64,000 nucleotides of DNA, taken from the NCBI RefSeq assembly GCF_023715465.1, contig NZ_JAMBOE010000006.1, forward strand, positions 124,001 through 188,000, read 5' to 3'. Shown one piece after another: positions 12,492 to 21,665 of the stretch (its first letter is position 1; each line of letters opens with the position of its first letter). The position numbers and the translations under genes are program-made. Below the pieces are notes generated by a model. The model did no database searches. It saw nothing but the letters and a program-made list of their open reading frames with translations, and had not been told where the DNA came from. This stretch comes from Paenibacillus macerans. Its GTDB lineage: Bacteria > Bacillota > Bacilli > Paenibacillales > Paenibacillaceae.

Positions 12492-12553
12492 AACCGCGCC
12501 GTTAAAGCGGATGCTTCAGAAATGAACTATCCCGCGAACAGGAGGGATAACAA

Positions 12554-12967
12554 GTGAGCACCTTTTTATTGGAAATCGTCACGCCGGAGCATGTGGTGTT
12601 CTCGGAAGAGGTGGACAGTCTGACTGTCCGGGGCAGCGAAGGGGAGCTTGGCATTATGCGCGGCCACATCCCCCTCGTCACGCCGCTCCAGGTGGCACCG
12701 ATTGTGGCTAAAAAAGGCAAAGGAACCATTTTGATCGCCGTGCATGGCGGATTCATTGAAGTGCAAAGCGACAAAGTGATCGTACTCGCCGAAAGCGCCG
12801 AGCTGCCGGAGGAGATCGACGTGGAGCGGGCAATCGCCGCCCGGGAACGGGCCGAACGCCGATTGGCTTCGCGAACCAATCAGGACCGTATCGATCACCG
12901 CCGGGCCGAGCTTGCACTGCAGCGGGCGGTCACGCGGATCAACGTATCCTCTAAGGCTAAGAAATAG
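12554..12967 (+). CDS. atpC: ATP synthase F1 subunit epsilon
   Basis: The 137-residue subunit has a beta-barrel N-terminal domain (TFLLEIVTPEHVVFSEEVDSL begins it, with GELGIMRGHIPLVTPL) and a C-terminal helical hairpin. It binds the gamma shaft and can brake ATP hydrolysis. It starts at GTG nine bases after AGGAGGG. It is the last gene of the operon and is followed within 10 bp by a strong terminator. Confidence 0.95.
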   Translation: MSTFLLEIVTPEHVVFSEEVDSLTVRGSEGELGIMRGHIPLVTPLQVAPIVAKKGKGTILIAVHGGFIEVQSDKVIVLAESAELPEEIDVERAIAARERAERRLASRTNQDRIDHRRAELALQRAVTRINVSSKAKK

Positions 12968-12972
12968 ACCCC

Positions 12973-13011
12973 AAAAAAACCAGGCATCTACTTAGGTGCC
13001 TGGTTTTTTTT
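12973..13011 (+). terminator. Terminator of the ATP synthase operon
   Basis: ACCAGGCA pairs with TGCCTGGT, extended inward by TCTA/TAGG, and is followed by eight T residues. The A run before the stem could also make it work on the other strand. Confidence 0.92.
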
Positions 13012-13331
13012 GCGGATTAGTACGTTTTGCTTATTTGATTTCGTATAAAAATGGGGCTTTCGCAGGAAAAATTGCCGTTCATGGAGAACATATTTAAGGA
13101 TGCGGTTTTTTAAATAAAAGAAATCGCTTTTAAAGTTGATGTTTTTGTAACCCTTTGCAGACAAAGAAAAGCTGGATTATTCCTGCGCGGGCAAGTATGA
13201 TATATAAGGTTCTATATTTTTGACCAAAATTTAAAAGCGGGAACATGAGCCTCAGGGTTACTTTGCAAAGGGGCATTAACCGATTAGGTGCTTGCAGCAT
13301 AAATATAAAACGTAATGGAGTGAGTGTAAGC

Positions 13332-13583
13332 ATGAGTCCGATCGAGACCGTGCCAACCTCGGTTGGGGTGAATGGCTTGGCGGCGATCCTTATCTCGTTA
13401 GCCTGTATCGCCATCTCCTGGTGGGCGCTGCAGAACCTGAAGCTGGATATTGTAATCCGGCATCCGAAAAGCCCTCAAGGAAAGCTGCTGCAGCTGCTGC
13501 TCGCCATTGTGCTTGGGCGCTTTGTCGCCGACTTTGTAATGGAATATTGGGGTTACACCCAAATGTTGAAGTATATGTTTTGA
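13332..13583 (+). CDS. DUF1146 family membrane protein (YwzB type)
   Basis: The 83-residue protein has two predicted membrane helices (about 14-34 and 52-72). It matches the DUF1146/YwzB family, which in Bacillus sits between atpC and murAA as it does here. WWALQNLKLD and the QLLLAIVLGRFVADF stretch are typical. Its function is unknown. I chose the ATG after GGAGTGAG; an upstream in-frame ATG lacks a ribosome site. Confidence 0.82.
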   Translation: MSPIETVPTSVGVNGLAAILISLACIAISWWALQNLKLDIVIRHPKSPQGKLLQLLLAIVLGRFVADFVMEYWGYTQMLKYMF

Positions 13584-13602
13584 AAGACCCGTGGTAAGAA
13601 AA

Positions 13603-13717
13603 TGTCGAATAACATCATTTCAATGTGTCAACAATGGTGAATAAGGACTACGACTCGAAAGCAAGCCCGAGAACGGGACAAATGGCTGTTTCCTGGCTAA
13701 AACGAGCTTATTCGACA
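13603..13717. repeat. Inverted repeat TGTCGAATAA upstream of murA
   Basis: TGTCGAATAA at 13603-13612 is matched by TTATTCGACA at 13708-13717. The 95 bp between them contains no gene. It may be the two ends of a small non-coding element or an RNA hairpin in the murA leader. Confidence 0.45.
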
Positions 13718-13835
13718 AGATTAGCGCCTTGTACGCCTTAAATGACAGGTGATATGATGGAATTTAGGGAATGAACGGGATACCTTCTTCCAATCGGGGA
13801 AAAAAAAGTGAAAATGAACGCGCGGAGGGAACATG

Positions 13836-15185
13836 ATGAGCAAATTTATCGTCCGCGGTGGCAATGTATTGGCCGGGAACGTAAAAGTAAGCGGTGCAAA
13901 AAATTCAGTGCTACCGATCATTGCAGCGTCTTTATTAGGTGAGGAAGGGATCAGCGTTATTCGCGATGCTCCTCCGCTTGACGATGTAATGACCATTAAT
14001 AAAGTTTTGGAATCACTTGGAGCGACAGTTACATATGACCGGGAAGTGATCACGGTGAACGCACAGCACATCGCTTCATGTGAAGCCCCTTATGAATGGG
14101 TGCGCAAAATGCGGGCGTCTTTTCTTGTCATGGGTCCTTTGCTGACACGGACGGGTTTCACGCGAATTTCGCTGCCGGGAGGATGCGCGATCGGTACGAG
14201 GCCGATCGACCAGCATCTGAAAGGGTTTGAAGCGATGGGGGCCGAAATCAACCTTGGTCAGGGCTTCATTGAAGCCAAATCGCAGGGTAGGCTGCGCGGC
14301 GCTAAAATATATCTTGACGTGGCCAGCGTTGGAGCGACGGAAAATATCATGATGGCAGCAACGTTGGCGGAAGGGACGACCGTCATCGAAAATGCGGCCA
14401 AGGAACCGGAAATCGTCGATCTGGCCAACTACTTGAATGGAATGGGCGCGAAGGTTCGCGGCGCGGGAACCGGCGTCATCCGCATCGAAGGTGTGGAGAA
14501 GCTGCACGGCTGCGAGCATACCGTCATCCCCGACCGCATCGAAGCGGGAACCTTTATGATTGCTGCCGCCGTTACGGGCGGAAACGTATTTGTCGAAGGA
14601 GCGATCGCCGATCATTTGGGACCGGTCATTTCCAAGCTGGAGGAGATGGGCGTGACCGTGGAAATTCAGGAAAATGGCGTTCGCGTCATCGCCAGCAAAC
14701 CGCTTAAAGCGGTGGACGTCAAGACGTTGCCGTATCCGGGATTTCCGACCGATATGCAGTCGCAAATGATGGCCTTGCTGCTCGTTTCCCAGGGAACGAG
14801 CGTGATTACCGAGACGGTTTTCGAAAACCGCTTTATGCATGTGGACCAGTTCCGCTTAATGAATGCGGAGATCAAGGTGGAGGGCCGCAGCGCGATCGTC
14901 ACCGGAGAGTCCAAGCTGAGCGGAGCCAAAGTTTGCGCGACCGACCTGCGCGCGGGCGCGGCGTTGATCATCGCCGGACTGGCTGCCGACGGTACGACCG
15001 AAGTCAGCGGTACGCATCATATCGACCGTGGTTACGTTCATTTGGCCGAGAAATTGTCCGGACTTGGCGCAGACATTTGGCGTATTGCCATCGACGAGAA
15101 ACAGACCTCGCCGGAAGCCGAAAAAGTTCTTGTAACCGTCAAAGAGGAAATGCCGGCTTTGAAAATCCAGCCCTCCTGGGCGTAA
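13836..15185 (+). CDS. murA: UDP-N-acetylglucosamine 1-carboxyvinyltransferase
   Basis: The 449-residue cytoplasmic enzyme commits UDP-GlcNAc to peptidoglycan by adding enolpyruvate from PEP; it is the target of fosfomycin. It begins [24 protein letters not shown], and the catalytic cysteine is residue 117 in [18 protein letters not shown]. Two ATG codons in tandem follow GGAGG; the second is seven bases away and preferred, the first (13833) only four. The family is usually about 420-440 residues, and the extra length is a short C-terminal tail. This is the copy next to spoIID, so it corresponds to MurAA. Confidence 0.95.
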   Translation: MSKFIVRGGNVLAGNVKVSGAKNSVLPIIAASLLGEEGISVIRDAPPLDDVMTINKVLESLGATVTYDREVITVNAQHIASCEAPYEWVRKMRASFLVMGPLLTRTGFTRISLPGGCAIGTRPIDQHLKGFEAMGAEINLGQGFIEAKSQGRLRGAKIYLDVASVGATENIMMAATLAEGTTVIENAAKEPEIVDLANYLNGMGAKVRGAGTGVIRIEGVEKLHGCEHTVIPDRIEAGTFMIAAAVTGGNVFVEGAIADHLGPVISKLEEMGVTVEIQENGVRVIASKPLKAVDVKTLPYPGFPTDMQSQMMALLLVSQGTSVITETVFENRFMHVDQFRLMNAEIKVEGRSAIVTGESKLSGAKVCATDLRAGAALIIAGLAADGTTEVSGTHHIDRGYVHLAEKLSGLGADIWRIAIDEKQTSPEAEKVLVTVKEEMPALKIQPSWA

Positions 15186-15240
15186 TGAACAAACTTTTTT
15201 CCGTGCATGACCGAAATGATGGTTATATCATAAGAGTGAA

Positions 15241-15274
15241 GAAAAACCATGCTGACAGCAGCATGGTTTTTTCG
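15241..15274 (+). terminator. Terminator after murA
   Basis: AAACCATGCTG pairs with CAGCATGGTTT around an ACAG-type loop, followed by a T run, 60 bp after the murA stop codon. Confidence 0.9.
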
Positions 15275-15336
15275 TTGAAGGTAGCAGCTTCCTGTTATCG
15301 GAAGGGAAACTAACGGGAGAGTAAACCACTGAATAG

Positions 15337-15514
15337 TTGTAAAACATACAGCTATTAATACGGATATGTGGTCAAGCGCTTGTCTAATTGCAAATCCTAC
15401 ATTTAAATCTGATTAATCAGCAGGGTGACGGACATGTTTGGGCGTAGTTGCAGGAAATGCAATTAAAACATACAAATCCGTATCTTGGAGTAAATCTAGT
15501 TGTAACTTTTGCAA
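15337..15514. repeat. Four-module intergenic element, TTGCAAAACCTGCAA type, copy 1
   Basis: Four 15 bp modules lie at 15337, 15388, 15448 and 15500: two direct (TTGTAAAACATACAG, TTGCAAATCCTACAT), then two inverted (TTGCAGGAAATGCAA, TTGTAACTTTTGCAA). Spacings are 51, 60 and 52 bp, exactly the spacings of the copy at 34357. It fills the 350 bp gap between the convergent murA and oxidoreductase genes, where no gene is visible. Confidence 0.85.
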
Positions 15515-15535
15515 CTAACCGGCCAAGTATGTTGA

Positions 15536-16570
15536 TCAACTAAAGTTCTCTAGAACAATCTTGCCGATGGTCTGGCCTGTTTCCACCATGGCGTGAGCTT
15601 TACGCAGGTTGGCGGCATCGATCGGTTCCAGTTTTTTCGCTATCGTTGTACGAATCTGGCCTTCATCCACGAGCCGGGACAGCTCGCTTAGCAGCTTATG
15701 CTGTTCGATCATATCTTCCGTTTGGAACATCGGGCGGGTAAACATCAGCTCCCACACGAATGTTGCGCTTTTATCCTTCAGGAGCGTCAAATTCAGCAGC
15801 TCATCGGTTTCCACAATCGAGCAGATCTTTCCTTGCGGGGCGATCGCGTCGGCCATGTTTGCCCAATGCTTTTCCGTACTGTTCAAGCAGAAAATGTAAT
15901 CCACGTGTTTGAAGCCAATGGCCTGGAGCTGCGGCACAAACGCTTCATAATGATTGATGATATGATCGGCCCCCATTTGTTTGGACCAATCGGCGGATTC
16001 CGGCCGCGAAGCGGTGCCGATAACCGTCAGCCCGGCGAGTTTGGCGAGTTGCGTGGCAATGGAACCGACGCCCCCGGCGGCGCCGATGATGAGCAGCGCT
16101 TTGCCGGCGTTTTCGCCTGCGTTTGTGGGGATGCCAAGCCGGTGGAACAACCCTTCCCAGGCGGTGATTCCGGTCAAAGGCAGGGCCGCCGCTTCGGCAA
16201 ATCCAAGCGAAGCCGGCTTGCGCCCGACAATCCGTTCATCGACAAGGTGGAATTCACTGTTTCCGCCGGGCCGTACGATGCTTCCGGCATAATATACTTC
16301 ATCGCCAGGATTAAACAACGTTGTTTCCAGACCAACTTGCTCCACGATGCCGGCGACATCCCAACCGATCACACGCGGCGCCTGTTCGATACGATTTTTG
16401 GGAGAACGCACTTTAACGTCTACCGGGTTCACGGAGATCGCTTTGACTTTTACGAGCAAATCTTTGCCGGCCGGAATCGGCTTCTCGATTTCCACATCCC
16501 GAAGACTTTCAGGATCGTCAATTGGCAGATACTTGTAGAACCCTACCGCTTTCATCATTTCTGTAGCCAT
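15536..16570 (-). CDS. Zinc-type alcohol dehydrogenase-like / quinone oxidoreductase
   Basis: The 344-residue medium-chain dehydrogenase/reductase has an N-terminal GroES-like domain and a Rossmann domain with the nucleotide loop GAAGGVGSIATQLAKLAGLTVIGTAS. It lacks the catalytic zinc ligands of true alcohol dehydrogenases, and the family to which it belongs reduces quinones or enones with NADPH. AATACGGAGGTATT precedes the ATG. It is divergent from an HxlR-family gene with two N-terminal cysteines, a pairing seen for quinone- or aldehyde-responsive detoxification genes. The substrate is unknown. Confidence 0.88.
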   Translation of the reverse strand: MATEMMKAVGFYKYLPIDDPESLRDVEIEKPIPAGKDLLVKVKAISVNPVDVKVRSPKNRIEQAPRVIGWDVAGIVEQVGLETTLFNPGDEVYYAGSIVRPGGNSEFHLVDERIVGRKPASLGFAEAAALPLTGITAWEGLFHRLGIPTNAGENAGKALLIIGAAGGVGSIATQLAKLAGLTVIGTASRPESADWSKQMGADHIINHYEAFVPQLQAIGFKHVDYIFCLNSTEKHWANMADAIAPQGKICSIVETDELLNLTLLKDKSATFVWELMFTRPMFQTEDMIEQHKLLSELSRLVDEGQIRTTIAKKLEPIDAANLRKAHAMVETGQTIGKIVLENFS

Positions 16571-16671
16571 TTTTAATACCTCCGTATTGGTTTGGATTAG
16601 TTAACCCCTTTAACACTTGTTAATGTAAAACATATACTTTAAAATTGTAAGTACGCACAATCATGTTATAT

Positions 16672-16689
16672 AGTATTCATTTATATACT
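16672..16689. promoter_or_regulatory. Candidate HxlR-type operator
   Basis: AGTAT and ATACT form an inverted pair eight bases apart in the AT-rich 178 bp region between the divergent oxidoreductase and HxlR genes. Operators of the YodB/HxlR family have similar TAGTA/TACTA-like arms. This is inferred from shape and position. Confidence 0.35.
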
Positions 16690-16748
16690 GTTAATACGTG
16701 TTTAAAAAGTCAGGTTTTCTGTAACCTCTATTAAGGAGTTGAGCAAGG

Positions 16749-17123
16749 ATGCGCGATCGCAAAAGCGGCTACGGTGTTTGCCCCAATGAGGAAGGCTGCC
16801 CGGTCGAATATACGCTGGATGTCATCGGCGGCAAATGGAAAGGTGTGCTGCTGTATCATTTGATCAACGGACCGATCCGGTTCAATGAATTCCGGCGGAT
16901 TTGCCCGACGATCACCCAACGGATGCTGACGCTGCAGCTCAGAGAGTTGGAGCAGGACGGTATCGTTCACCGCGAGGTGTACCATCAAGTGCCCCCGAAG
17001 GTGGAATATTCATTAACCGATTTCGGCCAGACCCTGGTCCCGATCATTTTAAAAATGAAGGAATGGGGCGAAACCTACAAAAGCCAGAAGTTGCTCCCGA
17101 AATCGGCGGAAGTCCAGTCGTAG
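16749..17123 (+). CDS. HxlR-family transcriptional regulator
   Basis: The 124-residue winged-helix protein has the HxlR core ([52 protein letters not shown]). It has two cysteines close to the N-terminus (about residues 11 and 17, in [13 protein letters not shown]); the second aligns with the sensing cysteine of YodB/HypR-type regulators that react with quinones, diamide or hypochlorite. AAGGAGTTGAGCAAGG precedes the ATG. It probably represses the divergent oxidoreductase and itself. Confidence 0.88.
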   Translation: MRDRKSGYGVCPNEEGCPVEYTLDVIGGKWKGVLLYHLINGPIRFNEFRRICPTITQRMLTLQLRELEQDGIVHREVYHQVPPKVEYSLTDFGQTLVPIILKMKEWGETYKSQKLLPKSAEVQS

Positions 17124-17476
17124 TTCGGGTTTAGGCAGGGAAAGTTAACGGGATGAGAAAGCTAGGCAGGGCCCGTCGGCTTTCAAAATAGCGGAACTTT
17201 ATGTACTTATGATCTGGAGCTTAGCATGTTCATCTCCATTAGCGGTATTTTTTGTTCTTATTTTCCTATGAATGGTTCAGAACGCGGGTATTTCCTGGCG
17301 GCGGGGGAGAATAGCGACATAAATTTCCTTTATTTCTCTCAAGTGGACGGGTATCGCTGGAATAACGCCATCTTTTACCCTTATGTTTTTCGCTGTTCAG
17401 CGGCGTCCAGTTCGCTTCGTGCCCTTCGGTCCAAGTATCATTTCGCTGGAAGGAAAATTAGATAAGCAACTTTAAG
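17124..17476. other. Gene-free stretch with a possible partial repeat element
   Basis: An open frame of 79 codons (17226-17465) has a weak ribosome site but no recognisable protein character. Three similar 24 bp stretches beginning TAGCG or TAACGC and ending TTATTT or TTATGT lie at 17240, 17312 and 17363. The last two are 51 bp apart, the spacing used in the four-module elements, but no inverted partners are found. I see no supported gene. Confidence 0.4.
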
Positions 17477-17503
17477 ACGGTATGGGTCCCATGCCGTTTT
17501 TTT
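17477..17503 (+). terminator. Terminator just upstream of the group II intron
   Basis: ACGGTATGGG and CCCATGCCGT form a 10 bp stem with one wobble, followed by seven T residues. The intron's conserved 5' end begins eight bases later. Class C group II introns characteristically insert behind such terminators. Confidence 0.85.
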
Positions 17504-17510
17504 GTGTTTA

Positions 17511-19431
17511 GCGTGCCCAGACGCACGCATCTTCTAGCCGGTGAAAGTCCGGTCGCGGGAAGAGCCAAGTCCCCGCGTAGCTTGGATACTTGCGTATGGC
17601 GAAATCTGTGCGTAAAAGCGTATCGACGAAAGTACCTGTCTGTGACAGGGCGAGCAACATACCAGGCCGTAACATAAAGTGAATCCTGCCGCGTCGTCAA
17701 AAAGGCCTCGCAAGAGGGAAAAGAGGGAGCCGAGTTTCGTGAATATGGACGAAGGCCAAGGAAGCTGTTTTAAACTTGGAGCGACAGCGAAGAGCCCTCC
17801 GGCGTATGGGGATCGGCATGGTATGAAAGAAGACGCAGTGAACTGGGGAGACCCTCCCCTGCACGAAGAAGGTTTTTTTTTTCGTAAGAGGATGCTCTAT
17901 AAACCAAAAGGTGAAGTGAGCTATTCGCAGGAAGGGAGTCCGAGGGGCTCGTAGTACTGAAGAACCGCAGGACAACATAACCTGCGGGAGGGAAGGAGCC
18001 CTGCTTTGTTCAAGTTTCTTAAGGAGGTACGAGTCAGTGAATGCCAAGCGGCTAACAACACCAAAGGAAAACGTTCAACAACTCCAAGAGAAACTAGGTC
18101 ATGCGGCCAAGGAAAGCAAGAAGCGCAGATTCCATGCGCTGTACGACAAGGTCTACAGAATGGACTTTCTGTGGGAAGCATGGAGAAGAGTTAGGGCTAA
18201 CAAAGGGTCAGCGGGAGTGGACGGCGAAACGCTGTCGGACATCGTGAAGCAGGGAGAACATCATTTCCTGCAAGAATGCCACCACATCCTCAAGGAAGCC
18301 AACTACCATCCACAGCCTGTTCGACGGCACTACATCCCGAAGAAAGACGGGAAGCAAAGGCCGCTCGGCATACCCACTGTCCGAGACCGCGTCATACAGA
18401 TGGCAACGAAGTTGGTCATAGACCCGATCTTTGAAACGGACTTTCAGGAATCCTCATTTGGGTTCCGACCGAAGAAAAGCGCGAAGCAAGCGCTCGACCG
18501 AATCCGGAAGGCATGCAACCGCAAAGGCAATTGGGTGGTCGACGTCGACATCCAAGGCTACTTCGACAATATTAATCAAGAGAAGCTCATGAAGCTGGTG
18601 GAAATGCGAGTCAGCGACAGACGCATCTTGAAGTTAATACGGAAGTGGTTAAACGCGGGAGTAATGGAAGAAGGAAAGGTAAGACGCTCAGATTTAGGAA
18701 CGCCGCAAGGCGGGGTCATTTCTCCGCTGTTAGCGAACATCTACCTAAACTACTTTGACATTCTGTGGGAACGACATGGCGGTGGTGGGATTGGAGAACT
18801 TACGCGTTATGCAGACGACTTCGTAGTTGTGTGCAAAACGAGGAAGGAGGCAGAGCGAGCCCACGAGCTGATCCGCGCGATCATGGAACGGCTCGAACTC
18901 ACATTGCATCCGACCAAAACACGCATTGTCGGTCTATGGACAGGAGAAGAAGGCTTCGACTTTCTAGGTATGCACCATCGTAAAACGAAGGCTGAAACCT
19001 CCAAAGGGCGTGTGTACTACACCACACAGCAATGGTTGACCCGGAAAGCGGAAGAACGCATCCGGGAAGTCGTTAAGAAACGATTGGCTCCACCGAACAT
19101 GAGACATAAGTCATTATTAGAACATGTGAACTGGCTGAATCCCAAGATTCAGGGATGGAGGAATTACTACGGTACGGCTTACAGTCAGCGAAAGATGGCA
19201 AAAATGGATTGGTACATTTTGCAAATGTTTGCAAGATGGTACGCCAAGAAACGCCAACGCAGACGATGGATGAGTTCGTTCCGCGAGATTAAAATCTTGA
19301 CCAGTCAATTTGGACTCAAAACGCTCTTGTAATCTGCATGCACATGGATGACGAACATCGGAAAGCCGTATGAGGGAAAACCTCACGTACGGTTTGATGA
19401 GGAGGGGCAGAATTTATCTGCCCTTTACTCT
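17511..19431 (+). mobile_element. Group II intron with reverse transcriptase gene
   Basis: The 5' end reads GCGTGCCCAG, near the GUGYG consensus, followed by GGTGAAAGTCC, a common domain I motif. After about 520 bp of structured RNA comes a reverse transcriptase gene. Downstream is domain V at 19362-19396 with the AGC triad (AAGCCGTATG...CGTACGGTTT) and a domain VI stem with GGGGCAG/CTGCCC arms. Both ends are placed to within a few bases only. It lies just downstream of an intrinsic terminator in intergenic DNA, so it interrupts no gene. All parts needed for splicing and retrohoming except an endonuclease domain seem present. Confidence 0.88.
18037..19332 (+). CDS. ltrA: Group II intron reverse transcriptase/maturase
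   Basis: The 431-residue protein has the seven reverse transcriptase blocks: VRRHYIPKKDGKQRPLGIPTVRDR, SSFGFRPKKSAKQAL, VVDVDIQGYFDNI, LGTPQGGVISPLLANIYL and the catalytic YADD at residues 258-261. A group II maturase (domain X) region follows, with MRHKSLLEHVNWLNPKIQGWRNYY. There is no HNH endonuclease domain at the C-terminus. It binds its own intron RNA, assists splicing and copies the intron into new sites. It starts at GTG nine bases from AAGGAGG. The gene lies inside the intron, in the loop of domain IV. Confidence 0.95.
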   Translation: MNAKRLTTPKENVQQLQEKLGHAAKESKKRRFHALYDKVYRMDFLWEAWRRVRANKGSAGVDGETLSDIVKQGEHHFLQECHHILKEANYHPQPVRRHYIPKKDGKQRPLGIPTVRDRVIQMATKLVIDPIFETDFQESSFGFRPKKSAKQALDRIRKACNRKGNWVVDVDIQGYFDNINQEKLMKLVEMRVSDRRILKLIRKWLNAGVMEEGKVRRSDLGTPQGGVISPLLANIYLNYFDILWERHGGGGIGELTRYADDFVVVCKTRKEAERAHELIRAIMERLELTLHPTKTRIVGLWTGEEGFDFLGMHHRKTKAETSKGRVYYTTQQWLTRKAEERIREVVKKRLAPPNMRHKSLLEHVNWLNPKIQGWRNYYGTAYSQRKMAKMDWYILQMFARWYAKKRQRRRWMSSFREIKILTSQFGLKTLL

Positions 19432-19517
19432 AGAGACAGACATTCGCTCTGCGGGAAAGGAGTTCATAGTTTGCGAAGTCACAAGTTAAAGTCACAATCG
19501 TTGTTTGACCACACTTC

Positions 19518-19701
19518 TAACGGACTCAGGAGGCGCTATATGGTCCAAAACGAAGGATGGAAAATTTTAACGGACTGAGGGGCCGTTATTTCCATCAAAA
19601 CATCGCAAATCGCCGCATTGGAAGGCGAATAACGTCATCTGAGTCCGTTAGGGCGGGAAATACCGGGGAAATGAGCAAATAAGGGGCTCTGGAGTCCGTT
19701 A
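19518..19701. repeat. Four-module intergenic element, TAACGGACT type, copy 1
   Basis: Two direct 24 bp modules (TAACGGACT... at 19518 and 19568) are followed by two inverted ones (...GTCCGTTA ending at 19650 and 19701). Start-to-start spacings are about 50, 59 and 50 bp. The stretch 19640-19682 is almost identical to the reverse complement of 60653-60695 in copy 2. It occupies part of the roughly 500 bp gap between the intron and spoIID; I see no gene in that gap. Confidence 0.85.
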
Positions 19702-19950
19702 CGAAGTGATATTTGCAGCTAGAACTGTAGCCCCTCTCAATTTTGCATGCGTTTTGTTCTGAAACGAAACCTTTCAAAACATCGGAATTTCGGTAGCTTG
19801 CCGCCCTATTCGGAGATTTTCGGTTCTAGCAAATCCTGAAAACTCATATCTATGAGTATAGCGATCAAACGATATAACGAGGCAAAAGCTAGGATGTGCT
19901 TGTTATTCGTAGTTCGCTGACAGCATGAATCCGATGGAGGTACCCAATTG

Positions 19951-21558
19951 ATGCAGGAAAAAACGCGTTCTTTGAAAATAAACGTTGCGCCAAGGCCGGA
20001 GAGGCTGGCGGGCAGGATGGCGGAGGAGTTGCCGCCAGCCGTGCGGGCGGGCAACGGGAAGGTGGAGCCAGTTGACGGGGCGAAACCGCAGGTAGCAGAA
20101 GCCGCAAGCCGGGCAAAAGCAGGCGCGGCGAAAAAAACAGCGAGCGGTGCGAAGCCGCCGCAGGCGGGAAGAGCCGCAGGCGGTGTGGGGGCGGCTGCGG
20201 CAGGGAGAAGCGTGAGCGGTGCGAAGCCGCAGGCAGCGGTAGGGGCCGTAAGCGGAGCGAAGCCGGCGATGGCGGCAGGCAGTGCGCGCGGCGCGGAGCA
20301 GGCCGCGGCGGAGGCGCCCGCCCGCGTCGCAGACGCTCGCGCACGGGCGGACCGCGTGCGCGTCAGCGTGCGCACGCGAAAGCCCCCCATCCGCCGCCAG
20401 TCGGGCGGATGGAGCGGGCGGCGCGCCGCCTGGCAGGCGGCGCTCGCCGCGTTGGCGCTGGCGCTGCTGCTGCCAGCGCTGCACGCCTGGCGCGCGGCGC
20501 ATGCGCCGGCCGCGCGCACGGACCCGGCGGCGGAGCCGGGCACGCCGCCCGCCGCCGTCCAGGCGCACGCGCCGCGCCAGTCAGGCGCGCCCGGCGCGGC
20601 TGGCGCCGCTGCGCCGCCAGCGCAGGCCAACGAGGCCCTGGCCCCGCTGGCGGACGATACGCCGGTGCGCGTCTACCTGTCGCGCACCGGCGCCGTCGAA
20701 ACCGTGCCGCTCGAACAGTACGTGACCGGCGTGATCGCCGCCGAAATGCCGGCCGACTTTGAGCTGGCTGCGCTCAAAGCGCAGGCAATCGCGGCGCGCA
20801 CCTTCATCGTCCGCCGTCTGGCCGCCGGCGACACGAGCGGCGTTCCGGCGGGAGATGCCGACGTTACCGATACGGTCGGCCATCAAGTCTACCTTTCCCG
20901 CTCCGCTTTAAACGGATGGAAAACGAACGGCAAAGCCAAGCAACTGGCCAAGCTGCAGGAGGCGGTCCGGCAAACGCAGGGGATCGTTATGACCTACCGG
21001 GGCGAACCTATCACCGCGTCCTTTTTTTCCTCCAGCGGAGGATATACGGAAAATTCCGAGGAATACTGGTCTTTGAAAATTCCATACTTACGCAGCGTTC
21101 CAAGCCCTTGGGACGCAAGCATCAACCCCAAAAACCGGGAAACCGTAAGTATTCCGGTAACGGAGCTGTTCAGCAAATTGGGCCAGGAGATGCCGGAGGA
21201 CGTCAAAGCCGTTTTCGGAAGCAGCAGTACAAGCCGGCAGGTGTCCGCCTCTCGCAAATCCGTCCCGTTTAAGGTGCTGTCCTGGACAAGCGGGAGGCGA
21301 GTGAAAGAAGTTCGTATCGGCGGCAAAGAGTACACCGGCCGAGAGCTGAGGGAAAAGCTGAATCTGCGCTCAAGCCAGTTTACGATGACGCTGGACGCTG
21401 ACAAGGTGAAAATCACCACCTACGGATACGGCCACGGTGTCGGAATGAGCCAGTGGGGGGCCAACGGCATGGCCAAACAGGGCTTCACGGCCACACAGAT
21501 TTTAAAACACTACTATACGGGGATCGCTTTTCAGCAGGCCTCGCATTTTTTAAAGTAG
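19951..21558 (+). CDS. spoIID: Stage II sporulation protein D with a long Ala-rich N-terminal extension
   Basis: SpoIID is the lytic transglycosylase of the engulfment complex and strips glycan strands in the sporulation septum. The C-terminal domain (about residues 235-535) has VPLEQYVTGVIAAEMPADFELAALKAQAIAARTF split across the active site, with the catalytic glutamate at residue 265, and YGYGHGVGMSQWGANGMAKQG near the end. Before the single membrane helix (about 160-180) there is an unusual 155-residue Ala/Lys/Arg-rich region with four GAKP-containing repeats, from very G+C-rich DNA. Family members are usually about 340 residues. ATG is ten bases after GGAGG; a TTG just before it is also possible. 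Confidence 0.93.
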   Translation: MQEKTRSLKINVAPRPERLAGRMAEELPPAVRAGNGKVEPVDGAKPQVAEAASRAKAGAAKKTASGAKPPQAGRAAGGVGAAAAGRSVSGAKPQAAVGAVSGAKPAMAAGSARGAEQAAAEAPARVADARARADRVRVSVRTRKPPIRRQSGGWSGRRAAWQAALAALALALLLPALHAWRAAHAPAARTDPAAEPGTPPAAVQAHAPRQSGAPGAAGAAAPPAQANEALAPLADDTPVRVYLSRTGAVETVPLEQYVTGVIAAEMPADFELAALKAQAIAARTFIVRRLAAGDTSGVPAGDADVTDTVGHQVYLSRSALNGWKTNGKAKQLAKLQEAVRQTQGIVMTYRGEPITASFFSSSGGYTENSEEYWSLKIPYLRSVPSPWDASINPKNRETVSIPVTELFSKLGQEMPEDVKAVFGSSSTSRQVSASRKSVPFKVLSWTSGRRVKEVRIGGKEYTGRELREKLNLRSSQFTMTLDADKVKITTYGYGHGVGMSQWGANGMAKQGFTATQILKHYYTGIAFQQASHFLK

Positions 21559-21665
21559 CCGAAAGAGTATTGCAAACTTGTATTCTTACTTTTTTTGAAA
21601 TTTTAATATAATCCGAGTATAAAAGAATCTGCCCCGGTAACAATGGTTACTGAGGTGATGACCAA

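Noticed and set aside
17226..17465. A 79-codon frame after the HxlR-type gene
   Set aside because: It has a weak ribosome site, an odd composition and repeat-like sequence inside; there is no support for a protein.
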